Assembly (NCBI RefSeq): GCF_000482785.1
Contig: NZ_AXWS01000004.1
Location: 1 to 51,949, forward strand
Source of the DNA: Derxia gummosa DSM 723
GTDB lineage: Bacteria; Pseudomonadota; Gammaproteobacteria; Burkholderiales; Burkholderiaceae_E
Reading direction: 5' to 3'
DNA: 51,949 nt
Positions 27,354 through 36,740 of the stretch are shown piece after piece (within the stretch, counting starts at the first letter, position 1; each line of letters starts with the position of its first letter). Below the pieces are notes generated by a model. That model was given only the letters and a program-made list of their open reading frames with translations. It was not told where the DNA came from and ran no database searches. A program made the translations under genes and the position numbers.

Positions 27354-29207
27354 ATGGGATACGAAACTCAAGGCTTCAAGCTCGACGACACGGGCCGACG
27401 CATCGTCGTCGATCCGGTCACGCGCATCGAAGGCCACATGCGCTGCGAAGTGAACGTCGACAGCAACAACGTCATCCGCAACGCGGTCAGCACCGGCACG
27501 ATGTGGCGCGGCCTCGAAGTGATCCTGCGTGGTCGCGATCCGCGCGACGCCTGGGCCTTCGTCGAGCGCATCTGCGGCGTCTGCACGGGCTGCCATGCGC
27601 TGACCTCGGTGCGCGCGGTGGAAGATGCACTCGGAATCCGGATTCCAAAGAATGCGCACCTCATCCGCGAGATGATGGCCAAGACGCTTCAGGTGCATGA
27701 CCACGCGGTCCACTTCTATCACCTGCACGCGCTCGACTGGGTGGACGTGGTCGCCGCGCTCAAGGCCGATCCGAAGAAGACCAGCGAGCTGCAGCAGCTC
27801 GTCTCGCCGAGCCATCCGCTGTCGTCGCCGGGCTATTTCCGCGACGTGCAGAACCGGCTCAAGAAGTTCGTCGAGAGCGGCCAGCTCGGCCCCTTTATGA
27901 ACGGCTACTGGGGCAGCAAGGCCTACGTCCTGCCGCCCGAGGCCAACCTGATGGCCGTCACCCACTACCTGGAAGCGCTCGACCTCCAGAAGGAATGGGT
28001 GAAGGTGCACACGATCTTCGGCGGCAAGAACCCGCACCCGAACTACCTCGTGGGCGGCGTGCCCTGCGCGATCAACCTCGACGGCGCCGGCGCCGCGGGC
28101 GCGCCGATCAACATGGAGCGCCTCAACTTCGTGAAGGCGCGCATCGACGAGATGATCGAGTTCAACAAGAACGTCTACATCCCGGACGTGCTTGCGATCG
28201 GCACCCTCTACAAGAACGCCGGCTGGCTCTACGGCGGCGGCCTGTCGGCCACCAACGTCATGGACTACGGCACCTACGAGAAGGTCGCCTACGACCACAG
28301 CACGCAGCAGCTGCCGGGCGGCGCCATCATCAACGGCAACTGGGACGAGATCCTGCCCGTCGATGCGCGCGACCCGGAGCAGATCCAGGAATTCGTCTCG
28401 CACAGCTGGTACCAGTACGCCGACGAGACCAAGGGCCTGCACCCCTGGGACGGCGAGACCAGCCCCAACTACGTGCTCGGCAGCAAGGCCAAGGGCAGCA
28501 AGACCAACATCGAGCAGATCGACGAGAGCGCCAAGTACTCGTGGATCAAGGCGCCGCGCTGGCGCGGCCATGCGATGGAAGTCGGCCCGCTCGCGCGCTA
28601 CATCCTCGCCTACGCGCATGCCGCCAAGGGCAACAAGTACGTCTCGCGCCCGAAGGAGCAGCTGGAGTTCTCGGCCGAGATGGTCAACAAGGCCATTCCC
28701 AAGGCGCTCGGCCTGCCCGAGACCGAGTACACGCTCAAGCAGCTGCTGCCGACCACGATCGGCCGCACGCTCGCGCGGGCCCTCGAAGGTCAGTACTGCA
28801 GCGAGATGCTGCTCGACGACTACAACGAGCTGGTCGCCAACATCAGGGCGGGCGACACGGCCACGGCCAATGTCGACAAGTGGGACCCGTCCACCTGGCC
28901 CAAGGAAGCCAAGGGCGTGGGCCTGGTTGCCGCGCCGCGCGGCGCGCTCGGCCACTGGATCAAGATCAAGGACGGCAAGATCGAGAACTACCAGTGCGTC
29001 GTGCCGTCCACCTGGAACGGCGGCCCGCGCGACCACAAGGGCCAGATCGGCGCCTTCGAGGCCTCGCTGCTCGGCACGCCGATGGTCAACCCCGAGCAGC
29101 CGGTGGAAATCCTGCGCACGCTGCATTCCTTCGACCCCTGCCTCGCCTGCTCGACCCACGTCATGAGCCCGGACGGCAAGGAACTCACGACGGTGAAGGT
29201 CCGCTGA
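27354..29207 (+). CDS. hupL: Uptake [NiFe]-hydrogenase large subunit
   Basis: This 617-residue subunit houses the Ni-Fe active site for H2 oxidation in the periplasm. The N-terminal motif [10 protein letters not shown] supplies Cys74 and Cys77. The C-terminal DPCLACSTH supplies Cys596 and Cys599, and a 15-residue extension after His602 (starting VMSPDGKE) is to be cut by HupD. It lacks its own export signal and travels with HupS by Tat. The gene begins 18 bp after hupS with a GAGGGAAAAG ribosome-binding site. Confidence 0.98.
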   Translation: MGYETQGFKLDDTGRRIVVDPVTRIEGHMRCEVNVDSNNVIRNAVSTGTMWRGLEVILRGRDPRDAWAFVERICGVCTGCHALTSVRAVEDALGIRIPKNAHLIREMMAKTLQVHDHAVHFYHLHALDWVDVVAALKADPKKTSELQQLVSPSHPLSSPGYFRDVQNRLKKFVESGQLGPFMNGYWGSKAYVLPPEANLMAVTHYLEALDLQKEWVKVHTIFGGKNPHPNYLVGGVPCAINLDGAGAAGAPINMERLNFVKARIDEMIEFNKNVYIPDVLAIGTLYKNAGWLYGGGLSATNVMDYGTYEKVAYDHSTQQLPGGAIINGNWDEILPVDARDPEQIQEFVSHSWYQYADETKGLHPWDGETSPNYVLGSKAKGSKTNIEQIDESAKYSWIKAPRWRGHAMEVGPLARYILAYAHAAKGNKYVSRPKEQLEFSAEMVNKAIPKALGLPETEYTLKQLLPTTIGRTLARALEGQYCSEMLLDDYNELVANIRAGDTATANVDKWDPSTWPKEAKGVGLVAAPRGALGHWIKIKDGKIENYQCVVPSTWNGGPRDHKGQIGAFEASLLGTPMVNPEQPVEILRTLHSFDPCLACSTHVMSPDGKELTTVKVR

Positions 29208-29217
29208 GGAGCCCGCG

Positions 29218-29958
29218 ATGAACGCGAAGGCAACAACGCAGTACGACGAGCGCGCCGCCGTCACCGGCACCGACGAGAAGGCGGTGTCGGGCGGCAAGAG
29301 CATCAAGTCGGTCTATGTGTACGAGGCGCCGGTGCGCATCTGGCACTGGATCAACGTGCTCGCGATCACGACGCTGTGCATCACCGGCTATTTCATCGGC
29401 AGCCCGCTGCCGACGATGCCGGGCGAGGCGACGAACGTGTTCGTCATGGGCTACATCCGCGCCGCGCATTTCATCGCCGGCTACGTGATGGCGATCGGGC
29501 TGGTGGTGCGGGCCTACTGGGCGGTGGTGGGCAACCACCATGCGCGCGAGCTGTTCACCATCCCGATCTTCAGCAGCGCCTACTGGGGCGAGGTGTGGGC
29601 GATGTTCAAGTGGTACCACTTCCTCAGCCAGCGCCCCAACCGCTACGTGGGCCACAACCCGCTGGCGCGGCTGGCGATGTTCGGCCTGTTCCTGACGACC
29701 GCCGTGTTCATGATCTGCACCGGCTTCGCGATGTATGGCGAGGGCGCGCAGATGGGGTCGTGGGCCGAGCGCGCCTTCGGCTGGGTGATCCCGCTCATGG
29801 GCCAGTCGCAGGACGTGCACACCTGGCATCACATGGGCATGTGGCTGATCATCTTCTTCATCCTCATGCACGTGTACGCGGCGGTCCGAGAGGACATCAT
29901 GGGTCGCCAGAGCGTGATCAGCACGATGGTCTCGGGCTACCGGACCTTCAAGGACTGA
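29218..29958 (+). CDS. hupC: Ni/Fe-hydrogenase b-type cytochrome subunit
   Basis: This 246-residue di-heme cytochrome b anchors HupSL to the membrane and delivers electrons to quinone. Four membrane helices carry the heme-ligand histidines: PVRIWHWINVLAI, AAHFIAGYVMAIGLVVRAYW and DVHTWHHMGMWLIIFFILMHVYAAVRED. A hydrophilic N-terminal tail of about 30 residues precedes the first helix. It starts 10 bp after hupL with AGGAGC upstream. Confidence 0.96.
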   Translation: MNAKATTQYDERAAVTGTDEKAVSGGKSIKSVYVYEAPVRIWHWINVLAITTLCITGYFIGSPLPTMPGEATNVFVMGYIRAAHFIAGYVMAIGLVVRAYWAVVGNHHARELFTIPIFSSAYWGEVWAMFKWYHFLSQRPNRYVGHNPLARLAMFGLFLTTAVFMICTGFAMYGEGAQMGSWAERAFGWVIPLMGQSQDVHTWHHMGMWLIIFFILMHVYAAVREDIMGRQSVISTMVSGYRTFKD

Positions 29959-29966
29959 GCACCGCG

Positions 29967-30515
29967 ATGACGACGATGCGGGCGAGGGCGCTGACGCGCG
30001 CGGATGCGGCGGGCATGACGACGGAGGTCGTGGTGCCGGTCCCGGCGCGACGCGGCGGCGCGGCACGGCGGCCGGCATTGCCGGTCGCGTCGCCCGCGGG
30101 CGGTGCCGTGCGTCCCGCGCTGCCGCCGGCCGGCGTGCCGCTGCGTCGGCCGGTGCATCCGGGCCGCTTCCTCAACCGCATGTTCCTGGTGCCGCTCGGC
30201 ATCAGCCAGTCCGAGGCGGCGCGCTGCCTCGGCGTCTCGCGCCGGCGGCTGCATGAAGTGGTGCAGGGCCGGCGCGCGATCACGCCCGACACCGCCATCC
30301 GTTGCGCGCTGCATTTCGGCGCCGACGCGGCGTTCTGGCTCGCGCTGCAATCGGCCTGGGACAGCTTCCAGGCCTGGGAGCGCATGAAGGCCGACGGCGT
30401 GACGGCACCGCTGCCGCGTGGCCTCGACGGCCGTGCCCGCGCCGGCCTGCCGCGCGGCGACGGCATGACCCGCGCCGCGTTGCCGCCGGCCCTCGCGCCG
30501 GTGCCCGCGCGCTAG
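29967..30515 (+). CDS. HigA-like XRE-family HTH protein inside the hup operon
   Basis: This 182-residue protein has a disordered Arg/Ala/Pro-rich N-terminus (about 1-60). A compact HigA/XRE domain (about 62-135) reads HPGRFLNRMFLVPLGIS, QSEAARCLGVSRRRLHEVVQ, GRRAITPDTAIRCALHFG and AAFWLALQSAWD, typical of HigA-type antitoxins. A Pro/Ala/Arg-rich tail follows. The start ATG is 8 bp after hupC; ATGs at 29979 and 30015 are alternatives. No HigB-like toxin frame adjoins it, so a DNA-binding role in the hup operon is more likely than a toxin-antitoxin role. The tails on both sides are unusual for HigA, which is normally about 100 residues. Confidence 0.78.
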   Translation: MTTMRARALTRADAAGMTTEVVVPVPARRGGAARRPALPVASPAGGAVRPALPPAGVPLRRPVHPGRFLNRMFLVPLGISQSEAARCLGVSRRRLHEVVQGRRAITPDTAIRCALHFGADAAFWLALQSAWDSFQAWERMKADGVTAPLPRGLDGRARAGLPRGDGMTRAALPPALAPVPAR

Positions 30516-30598
30516 CGGCGTCACCGCCGGGCCGAGCCCGATCCGCCCCCCGAATCACCGCGCCACGGCGCAAACCCGCATTCCCGGAGAATCTTCCA

Positions 30599-31270
30599 AT
30601 GAACCCGACGCCCGAAATTCCGCCTTCAGACGGCTGTAACGCTGGTGGTGACAGTCCGCGCCATGTCGTCATCCTCGGCATCGGCAATGTGCTGTGGGCC
30701 GATGAGGGCTTCGGCGTGCGCTGCGTCGAGCGCATCCAGCAGGAATGGGAGTTCGGGCCGGAGGTCGAGATCATCGACGGCGGCACGCAGGGGCTCTACC
30801 TGATCCATCACGTGCAGGGCGCCGACGCGCTGCTGATCTTCGACGCGATCGACTGGGGCTACGAGCCGGGCACGCTGATGGTGGCGCGCGACGGTGAGGT
30901 GCCGGCCTACATGGGCGCCAAGAAGATGAGCCTGCACCAGACCGGCTTCCAGGAAGTGCTGGCGCTGGCCCAGTTCACCGGCAAGTTTCCGGAGAAGGTG
31001 GCGCTCGTGGGCTGCCAGCCCGAGCAGCTCGAGGACTACGGCGGCAGCCTGCGGCCGAGCATCAAGGCCGTGCTGCCCGAGGCCATCGAGCGCGGCCTCG
31101 CGCTGCTGCGCGACTGGGGCGTGGCGATGCGCCCGCGCACCACGCCGCTGAGCGAGCAGGAGGCGGTGACGCTGCCGCACCTGCGCATGGACCGCTACGA
31201 AGCCGAGCGCCCGAGCGAGGAAGACGCCTGCCGCACCGGCGATTCGCGCTTCATGCCGGCGCGCGCCTGA
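30599..31270 (+). CDS. hupD: Hydrogenase maturation endopeptidase
   Basis: This 223-residue protease of the HybD/HupD family removes the C-terminal tail of HupL once nickel is inserted. Nickel-sensing residues appear at the expected places: Glu in GNVLWADEGFGVRCVE, Asp in LLIFDAIDWG and His in MSLHQTGFQEVL. The C-terminal stretch after about residue 175 is longer than in E. coli HybD. The ATG follows a CGGAGAATC ribosome-binding site, although the frame stays open upstream. Confidence 0.95.
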   Translation: MNPTPEIPPSDGCNAGGDSPRHVVILGIGNVLWADEGFGVRCVERIQQEWEFGPEVEIIDGGTQGLYLIHHVQGADALLIFDAIDWGYEPGTLMVARDGEVPAYMGAKKMSLHQTGFQEVLALAQFTGKFPEKVALVGCQPEQLEDYGGSLRPSIKAVLPEAIERGLALLRDWGVAMRPRTTPLSEQEAVTLPHLRMDRYEAERPSEEDACRTGDSRFMPARA

Positions 31271-31282
31271 AGGAGGCCGGAC

Positions 31283-31606
31283 ATGTGCATGGGAATCCCG
31301 ATGCAGGTGGTGAGCGCCACCGAACGCAAGGCGCAATGCCTGGGCCGAGGCGAACTGCGCGAGGTGAACATCGCCCTCGTCGGCGACGTGGCGCCCGGCG
31401 ACTGGGTGCTGGTGTTCATCGACTCGGCCATCGAGGTCATCAGCGCCGAGCGCGCCGCCGAGGTGAACGAGACGCTCGACATGCTGGCCGCCGCGCTGAC
31501 CGACCAGTTCGGCCCGGCCGGCGCCGATCCCGGCTTCACGCTGCCGTCGGCGATGAGCGCCGATGACCTCGCCGCGCTGACCGGCGCCGCGCCCAAGGCG
31601 GCCTGA
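31283..31606 (+). CDS. hupF: HypC/HupF-family hydrogenase chaperone
   Basis: This 107-residue protein begins MCMGIPMQVV, where Cys2 is the ligand needed for Fe(CN)2CO transfer in HypC-type proteins. GDWVLVFIDSAIEVI matches the HypC beta barrel. The extended C-terminus (about 75-107) fits HupF rather than HypC. HupF is thought to protect HupL during assembly in oxygen. A strong AAGGAGG ribosome-binding site is present. It is distinct from the second HypC-like gene at 38073. Confidence 0.94.
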   Translation: MCMGIPMQVVSATERKAQCLGRGELREVNIALVGDVAPGDWVLVFIDSAIEVISAERAAEVNETLDMLAAALTDQFGPAGADPGFTLPSAMSADDLAALTGAAPKAA

Positions 31607-31677
31607 GCGGCGCCCGCCAGCCCGCGTCACCGAGCCACGCCCCCCGACCGACTTCGCAGCACTTGAAAGCCCCCGCC

Positions 31678-32166
31678 ATGCACGACTTCCTCCTCGCCCC
31701 CGCCGACACCGACGCGCCCGCGATCCCGCGCCTCATCGACCGGCTCGCCGCCGAGCCGGGCACGGCCTGGGTCGAGACCGACACGCTCGCCGACTTCCTC
31801 GCCGCGCCGGGGCAGGCGGTGCTGTTCGTGTGGAGCGATCCGATCCGCTACCCCGAATGCCTCGACGTGGCCGTGGTGCTGCCCGAGATCCGCCGCTCGC
31901 TCGCGGCCGAGGCCGGCGTCGCGCCCGAGGCGCTGTTCCGCATCGGCGTGGTCGGCCTCGCGAGCGAGCGCGCCATCGCCGAGAAGCAGGGCGCGCTCAA
32001 GCGGCCGTCGGTCGTGTTCGTGCGCGACGGCGGCTGGCAGGGCGTGATCGGCGGAATGCTCGACTGGAGCGAATTCGCCGCCGAGGCGCGCCGCCTGCTC
32101 GCCACCGAACCGGGCCGCGCGCCCGGCATCGGCATTCCGGTGCGCAACGCCGATGCCTGCCATTGA
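31678..32166 (+). CDS. hupG: Hydrogenase small-subunit assembly protein, thioredoxin-like
   Basis: This 162-residue HyaE/HupG/HoxO-family protein has a thioredoxin fold and lacks the CxxC redox pair. AVLFVWSDPIRYPECLDVAVVLPEI and KQGALKRPSVVFVRDGGWQGVI are the family blocks. It chaperones the small subunit before Tat export. ATG 31678 is used; a TTG five codons earlier is possible. It is followed 18 bp later by hupH. Confidence 0.9.
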   Translation: MHDFLLAPADTDAPAIPRLIDRLAAEPGTAWVETDTLADFLAAPGQAVLFVWSDPIRYPECLDVAVVLPEIRRSLAAEAGVAPEALFRIGVVGLASERAIAEKQGALKRPSVVFVRDGGWQGVIGGMLDWSEFAAEARRLLATEPGRAPGIGIPVRNADACH

Positions 32167-32184
32167 ATTGAAAAGAGCCACGCC

Positions 32185-33081
32185 ATGACCGACGCCTTCA
32201 AGCCCTTCCCGATCCCCGTCCGCATGGTCGGCCCCGGCTCCCATGTCGAGGAGGACACGCTCGACTACATGGAAATGCCGCGCGGCATGGACACCTACCA
32301 CGCGCCCGCGCTGCCCGAGCCGGAAGAAGTCGCCGGCCTCGACGCCGCCCACGCCGCGCTGCGCGCCACCCGCGTCGCCCTGGCCGGCCTGCGCGCCGAC
32401 ATCGCCGCCGGCGCCCCGGCCACGAGCACGCGCAGCATCGACCTCACCGGCCTCGACGACGCCAACCGCGCCCTCATCAACCAGGTGCTCGGCGAAGGCG
32501 AGGTGAGCGCGCGGCGCGAGCCGGCCGGCGACCGGCCCGGCCTGCGCGTGCAGGAATCGGTGTTCGCCGGCATCTGGCGCGTGCTCGGCGACGACGGCTC
32601 GGACGCGATCGAGATCGGCGCCATCCCCGCCGGCCTGCACGCCGCCGCGCCGCTCGACCGCGCCGCGCTCGGCCGCCTCACCGCCGAAGCCGCGCCGATC
32701 TACGCCGGCCAGCTCATGAACGCGCCGCACATCCTGGCCGAGGTGAGCGACCAGCTCATGCTCCACCGCGCCGGCCGCGCGGCGCACGTCATCAACATGA
32801 CGCTGCTGCCGCTCAACCCGGCCGACCGCGCGTTTGTTGATGAACGCACCGGCGCCGGCCCGGTCACGCTGCTGTCGCGCGGCTACGGCAACTGCCGCAT
32901 CGGCAGCACCGACTGGCCCAATCTCTGGCGCGTCACTTACTACAACTCGCAGGACGCGGTCATCCTCGACACGCTCGAGATCACCGCCATGCCCGAGGCC
33001 GCGCTCGCCGCCGCCGAAGACCTCGCCGATTCGGAAGAGCGCCTCGCCGAGGTGATCGACTGGCTCGGCAGCGCGGCCTGA
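32185..33081 (+). CDS. hupH: Hydrogenase expression/formation protein HupH
   Basis: This 298-residue HyaF/HupH/HoxQ-family cytoplasmic protein is needed for small-subunit maturation. Conserved segments include DDANRALINQVLGEGEVSA, QESVFAGIWRV, and the C-terminal RGYGNCRIGSTDWPNLWRVTYYNSQD block with one cysteine. It follows hupG and precedes the rubredoxin gene by 14 bp. Confidence 0.93.
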   Translation: MTDAFKPFPIPVRMVGPGSHVEEDTLDYMEMPRGMDTYHAPALPEPEEVAGLDAAHAALRATRVALAGLRADIAAGAPATSTRSIDLTGLDDANRALINQVLGEGEVSARREPAGDRPGLRVQESVFAGIWRVLGDDGSDAIEIGAIPAGLHAAAPLDRAALGRLTAEAAPIYAGQLMNAPHILAEVSDQLMLHRAGRAAHVINMTLLPLNPADRAFVDERTGAGPVTLLSRGYGNCRIGSTDWPNLWRVTYYNSQDAVILDTLEITAMPEAALAAAEDLADSEERLAEVIDWLGSAA

Positions 33082-33095
33082 CGGGAGCGGGCGCG

Positions 33096-33326
33096 ATGGC
33101 CTTCCACGACCAGCCCCGCTTCGAGGGCAGCTATCTCGGCGACCGGGCGCGGCTCGACCCGGCCACGAAGCTCGAATGCAAGATCTGCTGGTGGGTGTAC
33201 GACCCGGCGCTCGGCGACGAGGTCTGGCAGATCCCGCCCGGCACCGCCTTCGCCGACCTGCCCGCGCACTGGCGCTGCCCGCGCTGCGATGGCGAGGCGG
33301 AGCAGTTCATGGTGGTGGACGCGTGA
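33096..33326 (+). CDS. hupI: Hydrogenase-associated rubredoxin
   Basis: This 76-residue one-iron electron carrier has two CxxC knuckles, ECKICWWVYDP and HWRCPRCDGE, that bind a single Fe. The HupI/HoxR subtype is needed for uptake hydrogenase assembly in air. The GTGA overlap at its stop starts hupJ. Confidence 0.95.
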   Translation: MAFHDQPRFEGSYLGDRARLDPATKLECKICWWVYDPALGDEVWQIPPGTAFADLPAHWRCPRCDGEAEQFMVVDA

Positions 33327-33865
33327 GCGCGGTGCTGGCCGACGAGTCGCGGCTTGCCGCCACGCGCGCCGCCGCCGTCGCGCGGCTCGAAGCCGCCTAC
33401 GCCCGCATCTCGGCCACGCGCATGCTCGGCATGCCGGTCGTCAATCTTGCGCTGCGTGTGCAGGCGGTCGGCTTCGCGCCGCGCCTGCGCGCGACGGCCG
33501 AGGGCCTCACCGCCGAATCGGGCCAGCTCGGCGTGCTCGTCACGCCCTGGTCGATGAACCTCGTCTGGCTGCCTGACGACGCCACCCGCCTCGCCGCGCC
33601 CGGCGACACCCGCCCGCACCGGCTCGACGGCGCCGACTACGCCTTCATCGGTGGCGGCGAGAAGGCCGCCGGGCCGCACGAAGCCTGCTCGCTGTTCTCG
33701 CCGATGTTCGAGTTCGACGGGCAGGCGTCGGCGGTGGCGGTGGCGGAGGAAGTGCTGCGCCAGCTCGCGCCGAAGGCCGGCGGCGCGGAGGGCGCCCCCG
33801 CAGCCCGCCCCGCCGACGGCCCCAATCCCTCGCGCCGCGCCTTCCTCGGCGGAGGCCGGGGATGA
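33323..33865 (+). CDS. hupJ: [NiFe]-hydrogenase assembly chaperone HybE/HupJ
   Basis: This 180-residue HybE/HupJ/HoxT-family chaperone starts with a GTG that overlaps the hupI stop. The blocks MLGMPVVNLALRVQAVGF, LGVLVTPWSMNLVWLP and ACSLFSPMFEFDGQ are characteristic. It assists HupSL folding before export. The Pro/Ala-rich C-terminus (about 150-180) is poorly conserved. It is coupled to hupK by ATGA. Confidence 0.9.
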   Translation: MSAVLADESRLAATRAAAVARLEAAYARISATRMLGMPVVNLALRVQAVGFAPRLRATAEGLTAESGQLGVLVTPWSMNLVWLPDDATRLAAPGDTRPHRLDGADYAFIGGGEKAAGPHEACSLFSPMFEFDGQASAVAVAEEVLRQLAPKAGGAEGAPAARPADGPNPSRRAFLGGGRG

Positions 33866-35058
33866 GCCAGCGCGGCGATCCGGCCGGCGAGCTGCGCCTG
33901 CGTCCGGGCGCGGCGGTGCCCAACATCGTCAGCACCCGGCCGGCGGTGGCGCGCGCGCTCGTGCGCGGGCTCACGGTCGATCTCGTGCCGCGCCTGCTCG
34001 GCCAGCTGCATGCGCTGTGCGGCAGCGCGCACGAACTCGCGGCGCGGCTCGCGCTCGACGCCGCGCGCGGCGCGCCGGCCGTCGCCACGTCGAGCCAGCG
34101 CATCGCGCTCGGTCTGGGCGCCCAGCGTGAGCATCTGCGCCGCGTCTGGCTCGACTGGCCGCGCCTGCTCGGCGCCGAGTCCGACATCACCGCCGACACC
34201 CTCGGCCCGCTGCGCGATCTCTGGCGCCAGCAGGCTGGCGCCGACGCGGCCGAGCAGGGTCGGCTGCTGCGCGGCTGGCTCGCGGCGCAGGTGTTCGGCT
34301 GCGCGCCCGCGCATTGGCTCGATCGCGTGGGCGCCGACCGTGTTGCCGCCGGTCAGACGAGCGCCGATCGCGGCGGTTCCGGCCACGTCACCGCCGGGCG
34401 CGCCGCCCGCGACGTCTGGCTGCGCGACTGGCTCGCCGTCGGCGCCACCGGCCCCGCGCGCTGGCTCGCCGCCTGCCGCGAGCGCGCGAGCGAACTCGCC
34501 GCCGACGCCGACCCCGCGCTGCCCGTCGCGACGGACGCCGCCGCGCTCGCCGCCTGGCTCGGCGACTGGCAGCGCGCGCGCGACCTGCCCGAGGCGCGCT
34601 GGCAAGGCCGCACGCGCGAAACCGGCTGCTGGACGCGCGGCCGCGCGCTCGCATCCGCCGCCGGACCCGCGCCGACGCCGTCCGAGCCCGCGCTGCCCGC
34701 CGTCCGCCTCACCGCCTTCGACCGCATCCTCGCCAAGCTGGAGGAGGTCGCCCGGCTCGCCACCACGCCCGACCTGCTCGCCGCCGAAGGCCATGCGGTC
34801 GCGCCCGGCGTCGGCGTGGCCTGGGTCGAGACCGCGCGCGGCCTGCTCGCGCACGTGGCCGAGGTCGATGCAGGCGGGCGCGTCGTCGCCTACGACATCG
34901 TGTCGCCCACCGAATGGAACTTCCATCCCGAAGGCGCGGCCGCGCGCGCGCTCGCGGCCCTCGTGCCCGACGCCCGGGTCGCCGCCAGCGACTGCGCGTT
35001 GCTCGCCGCCGCCTTCGATCCCTGCGTCAGCTATGTGCTGGAGGACGAACGTGCGTGA
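33862..35058 (+). CDS. hupK: Hydrogenase maturation protein HupK/HoxV
   Basis: This 398-residue scaffold is related to the hydrogenase large subunit and is thought to carry the Fe(CN)2CO unit. It keeps the large-subunit-like C-terminus IVSPTEWNFHPEG and FDPCVSYVLEDE, one cysteine from the DPCxxC motif. Very Ala/Arg/Gly-rich sequence makes the middle hard to align. It ends 32 bp before hypA. Confidence 0.86.
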   Translation: MSQRGDPAGELRLRPGAAVPNIVSTRPAVARALVRGLTVDLVPRLLGQLHALCGSAHELAARLALDAARGAPAVATSSQRIALGLGAQREHLRRVWLDWPRLLGAESDITADTLGPLRDLWRQQAGADAAEQGRLLRGWLAAQVFGCAPAHWLDRVGADRVAAGQTSADRGGSGHVTAGRAARDVWLRDWLAVGATGPARWLAACRERASELAADADPALPVATDAAALAAWLGDWQRARDLPEARWQGRTRETGCWTRGRALASAAGPAPTPSEPALPAVRLTAFDRILAKLEEVARLATTPDLLAAEGHAVAPGVGVAWVETARGLLAHVAEVDAGGRVVAYDIVSPTEWNFHPEGAAARALAALVPDARVAASDCALLAAAFDPCVSYVLEDERA

Positions 35059-35090
35059 CCGTCATCAACCGTCCACCCCGGAGGCCCGTC

Positions 35091-35465
35091 GTGCATGAAG
35101 TGAGTCTGGCCGGCGGCGTCCTGCGCATCGTCGAGGACGCGCAGGCGCGCGAGGGTTTCGCGGCCGTGACGCGGCTCGTGCTCGGCGTCGGCGTGCTCGC
35201 GGGCGTCGAGGTGCGCGCGCTGCGCTTCGCGCTGGAGGGGCTTGCGCCGGGCACCGTGCTCGACGGTGCGAACATCGTCATCGAAGAAGAACCGGCGCGC
35301 GCCTGGTGCCTCGGCTGCGACAGCAGCGTCGAGATCCGCTCGCGCCTCGATGCCTGCCCGAGCTGCGGCAGTCATCGCCTGCAACCCACCGGCGGCACCG
35401 AGCTGCGCGTGACGGACCTGATCGTCCGCGACGCGGCGCCGCCCGCCATCACCATCGAGGAGTAA
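35091..35465 (+). CDS. hypA: Hydrogenase nickel-insertion protein HypA
   Basis: This 124-residue metallochaperone binds nickel at His2 (start MHEVSLAGG) and holds zinc through CLGC and CPSCGS. It works with HypB to load nickel into the large-subunit precursor. The GTG at 35091 is chosen because every HypA begins M-H-E and a GGAGG site lies 8 bp upstream. The frame is open further upstream but crosses hupK. Confidence 0.95.
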   Translation: MHEVSLAGGVLRIVEDAQAREGFAAVTRLVLGVGVLAGVEVRALRFALEGLAPGTVLDGANIVIEEEPARAWCLGCDSSVEIRSRLDACPSCGSHRLQPTGGTELRVTDLIVRDAAPPAITIEE

Positions 35466-35468
35466 GCC

Positions 35469-36740
35469 ATGTGCGTCGTTTGCGGATGTTCGAGCGGGGA
35501 GCCGGGCGGCCATGCCCATGAGCACACCCACGCCGACGGCCACGCGCACTCGCATGCGCACGACCACGCGCACGGCCATGCGCATTCGCATGACCACGGG
35601 CACGACCACGGTCATGCGCACGATCACGATCACGATCACGATCACGCGCATGCCCATGATCACGGCCACTCGCATTCGCACGGCCACGCCCACGCGGCCG
35701 ACGCGCTGCCCGGCCACGTGCATGGCGCGGCCTGCGGCGACCTGCACTACGGCGCCGGCTCGGCGCGCGTGTCGGTGCCGGGCATGAGCCAGGAGCGCGC
35801 GATCAAGCTGGAGCTGGACGTGCTCGGCGCCAACAACGCCGTCGCCGCGCGCAACCGCGCCCACTTCGCCGCGCATCGCGTGCTCGCGCTCAACCTCGTG
35901 TCCAGCCCCGGCTCGGGCAAGACGACGCTGCTCTGCGCCACGATCGAGCATCTGCGCCGCGCGCTGCCCACCACCGTCATCGGCGTGATCGAGGGCGACC
36001 AGCAGACCGCCAACGACGCCGACCGCATCCGCGCCACCGGCGCGCCGGCGATCCAGGTCAACACCGGCAAGGGCTGCCATCTGGACGCCGAGATGGTCGA
36101 GACGGCCTTCGCGCGGCTGCCGCTCGGCGATGGCGGCATCTGCTTCATCGAGAACGTCGGCAACCTCGTCTGTCCGGCGATGTGGGACCTGGGCGAGCGC
36201 GCGAAGGTCGCGATCCTCAGCGTGACCGAGGGCGAGGACAAGCCCGTCAAGTACCCCGACATGTTCGCGGCGGCGCGGCTCATGGTCCTCAACAAGACCG
36301 ACCTGCTGCCCTATCTCGACTTCGACGTGCAGAAGGCGATCGACAGCGCGCGGCGCGTCAATCCGGACATCGAGGTCCTGCAGGTATCGGCGCGCACCGG
36401 CGAGGGCATGGACCGCTGGGTCGCCTGGCTCGTGCACGAGCTCGACCACGCGGCCGGGCGGGCGCACGGCCATGGCGAGGCGCATGCGCACGGTCACGGC
36501 CATGTGCACGACCACGCGCACGACCACGGCGACGGCCGCCCGCATTCGCATGCGCACGAGCACCGGCATGACCACGGCCATGACCATGCCCAGGCCCACG
36601 CGCATGCCGACGCCGATCTGCATGCCGGCGCGCATCCGCACGACCACGCGCACGACGGCGACGCCGCCGTCGCCGACCGTCTCGCCGCCATCGAAGCCGA
36701 ACTTGCCGCCCTGCGCGCCCGGCTCGGCCGCAAGGCATGA
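35469..36740 (+). CDS. hypB: Hydrogenase nickel-incorporation GTPase HypB with two His-rich regions
   Basis: This 423-residue SIMIBI GTPase loads nickel. The N-terminus MCVVCGCS provides the high-affinity nickel site (CxxCGC). A long His-rich stretch (about 15-93, 33 His) follows. The GTPase domain has P-loop SSPGSGKT (145-152), the Cys-His metal pair in [11 protein letters not shown] and LNKTDLLPY (NKxD). A second His-rich tail (about 338-396, 25 His) and a short coiled coil ([17 protein letters not shown]) follow. HypB is normally His-rich only at the N-terminus, so the tail is unusual. It overlaps the hypF start by ATGA. Confidence 0.96.
   Translation: MCVVCGCSSGEPGGHAHEHTHADGHAHSHAHDHAHGHAHSHDHGHDHGHAHDHDHDHDHAHAHDHGHSHSHGHAHAADALPGHVHGAACGDLHYGAGSARVSVPGMSQERAIKLELDVLGANNAVAARNRAHFAAHRVLALNLVSSPGSGKTTLLCATIEHLRRALPTTVIGVIEGDQQTANDADRIRATGAPAIQVNTGKGCHLDAEMVETAFARLPLGDGGICFIENVGNLVCPAMWDLGERAKVAILSVTEGEDKPVKYPDMFAAARLMVLNKTDLLPYLDFDVQKAIDSARRVNPDIEVLQVSARTGEGMDRWVAWLVHELDHAAGRAHGHGEAHAHGHGHVHDHAHDHGDGRPHSHAHEHRHDHGHDHAQAHAHADADLHAGAHPHDHAHDGDAAVADRLAAIEAELAALRARLGRKA

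Noticed and set aside
26214-29306. A 1030-codon antisense frame over hupS and hupL
   Set aside because: High GC at the third codon position gives long mirror frames. It shows no domain, and the plus strand carries unambiguous hydrogenase subunits.
29967-30515. Complete HigBA toxin-antitoxin pair
   Set aside because: Only the HigA-like domain is present; hupC and hupD are the neighbours, with no HigB-type frame.
35508-36658. Repeated CAC/GAC/CAT-rich DNA that at first looks like a direct-repeat or CRISPR-type array
   Set aside because: The repeats encode the His-rich regions of HypB, vary in spacing, and have no unique spacers.
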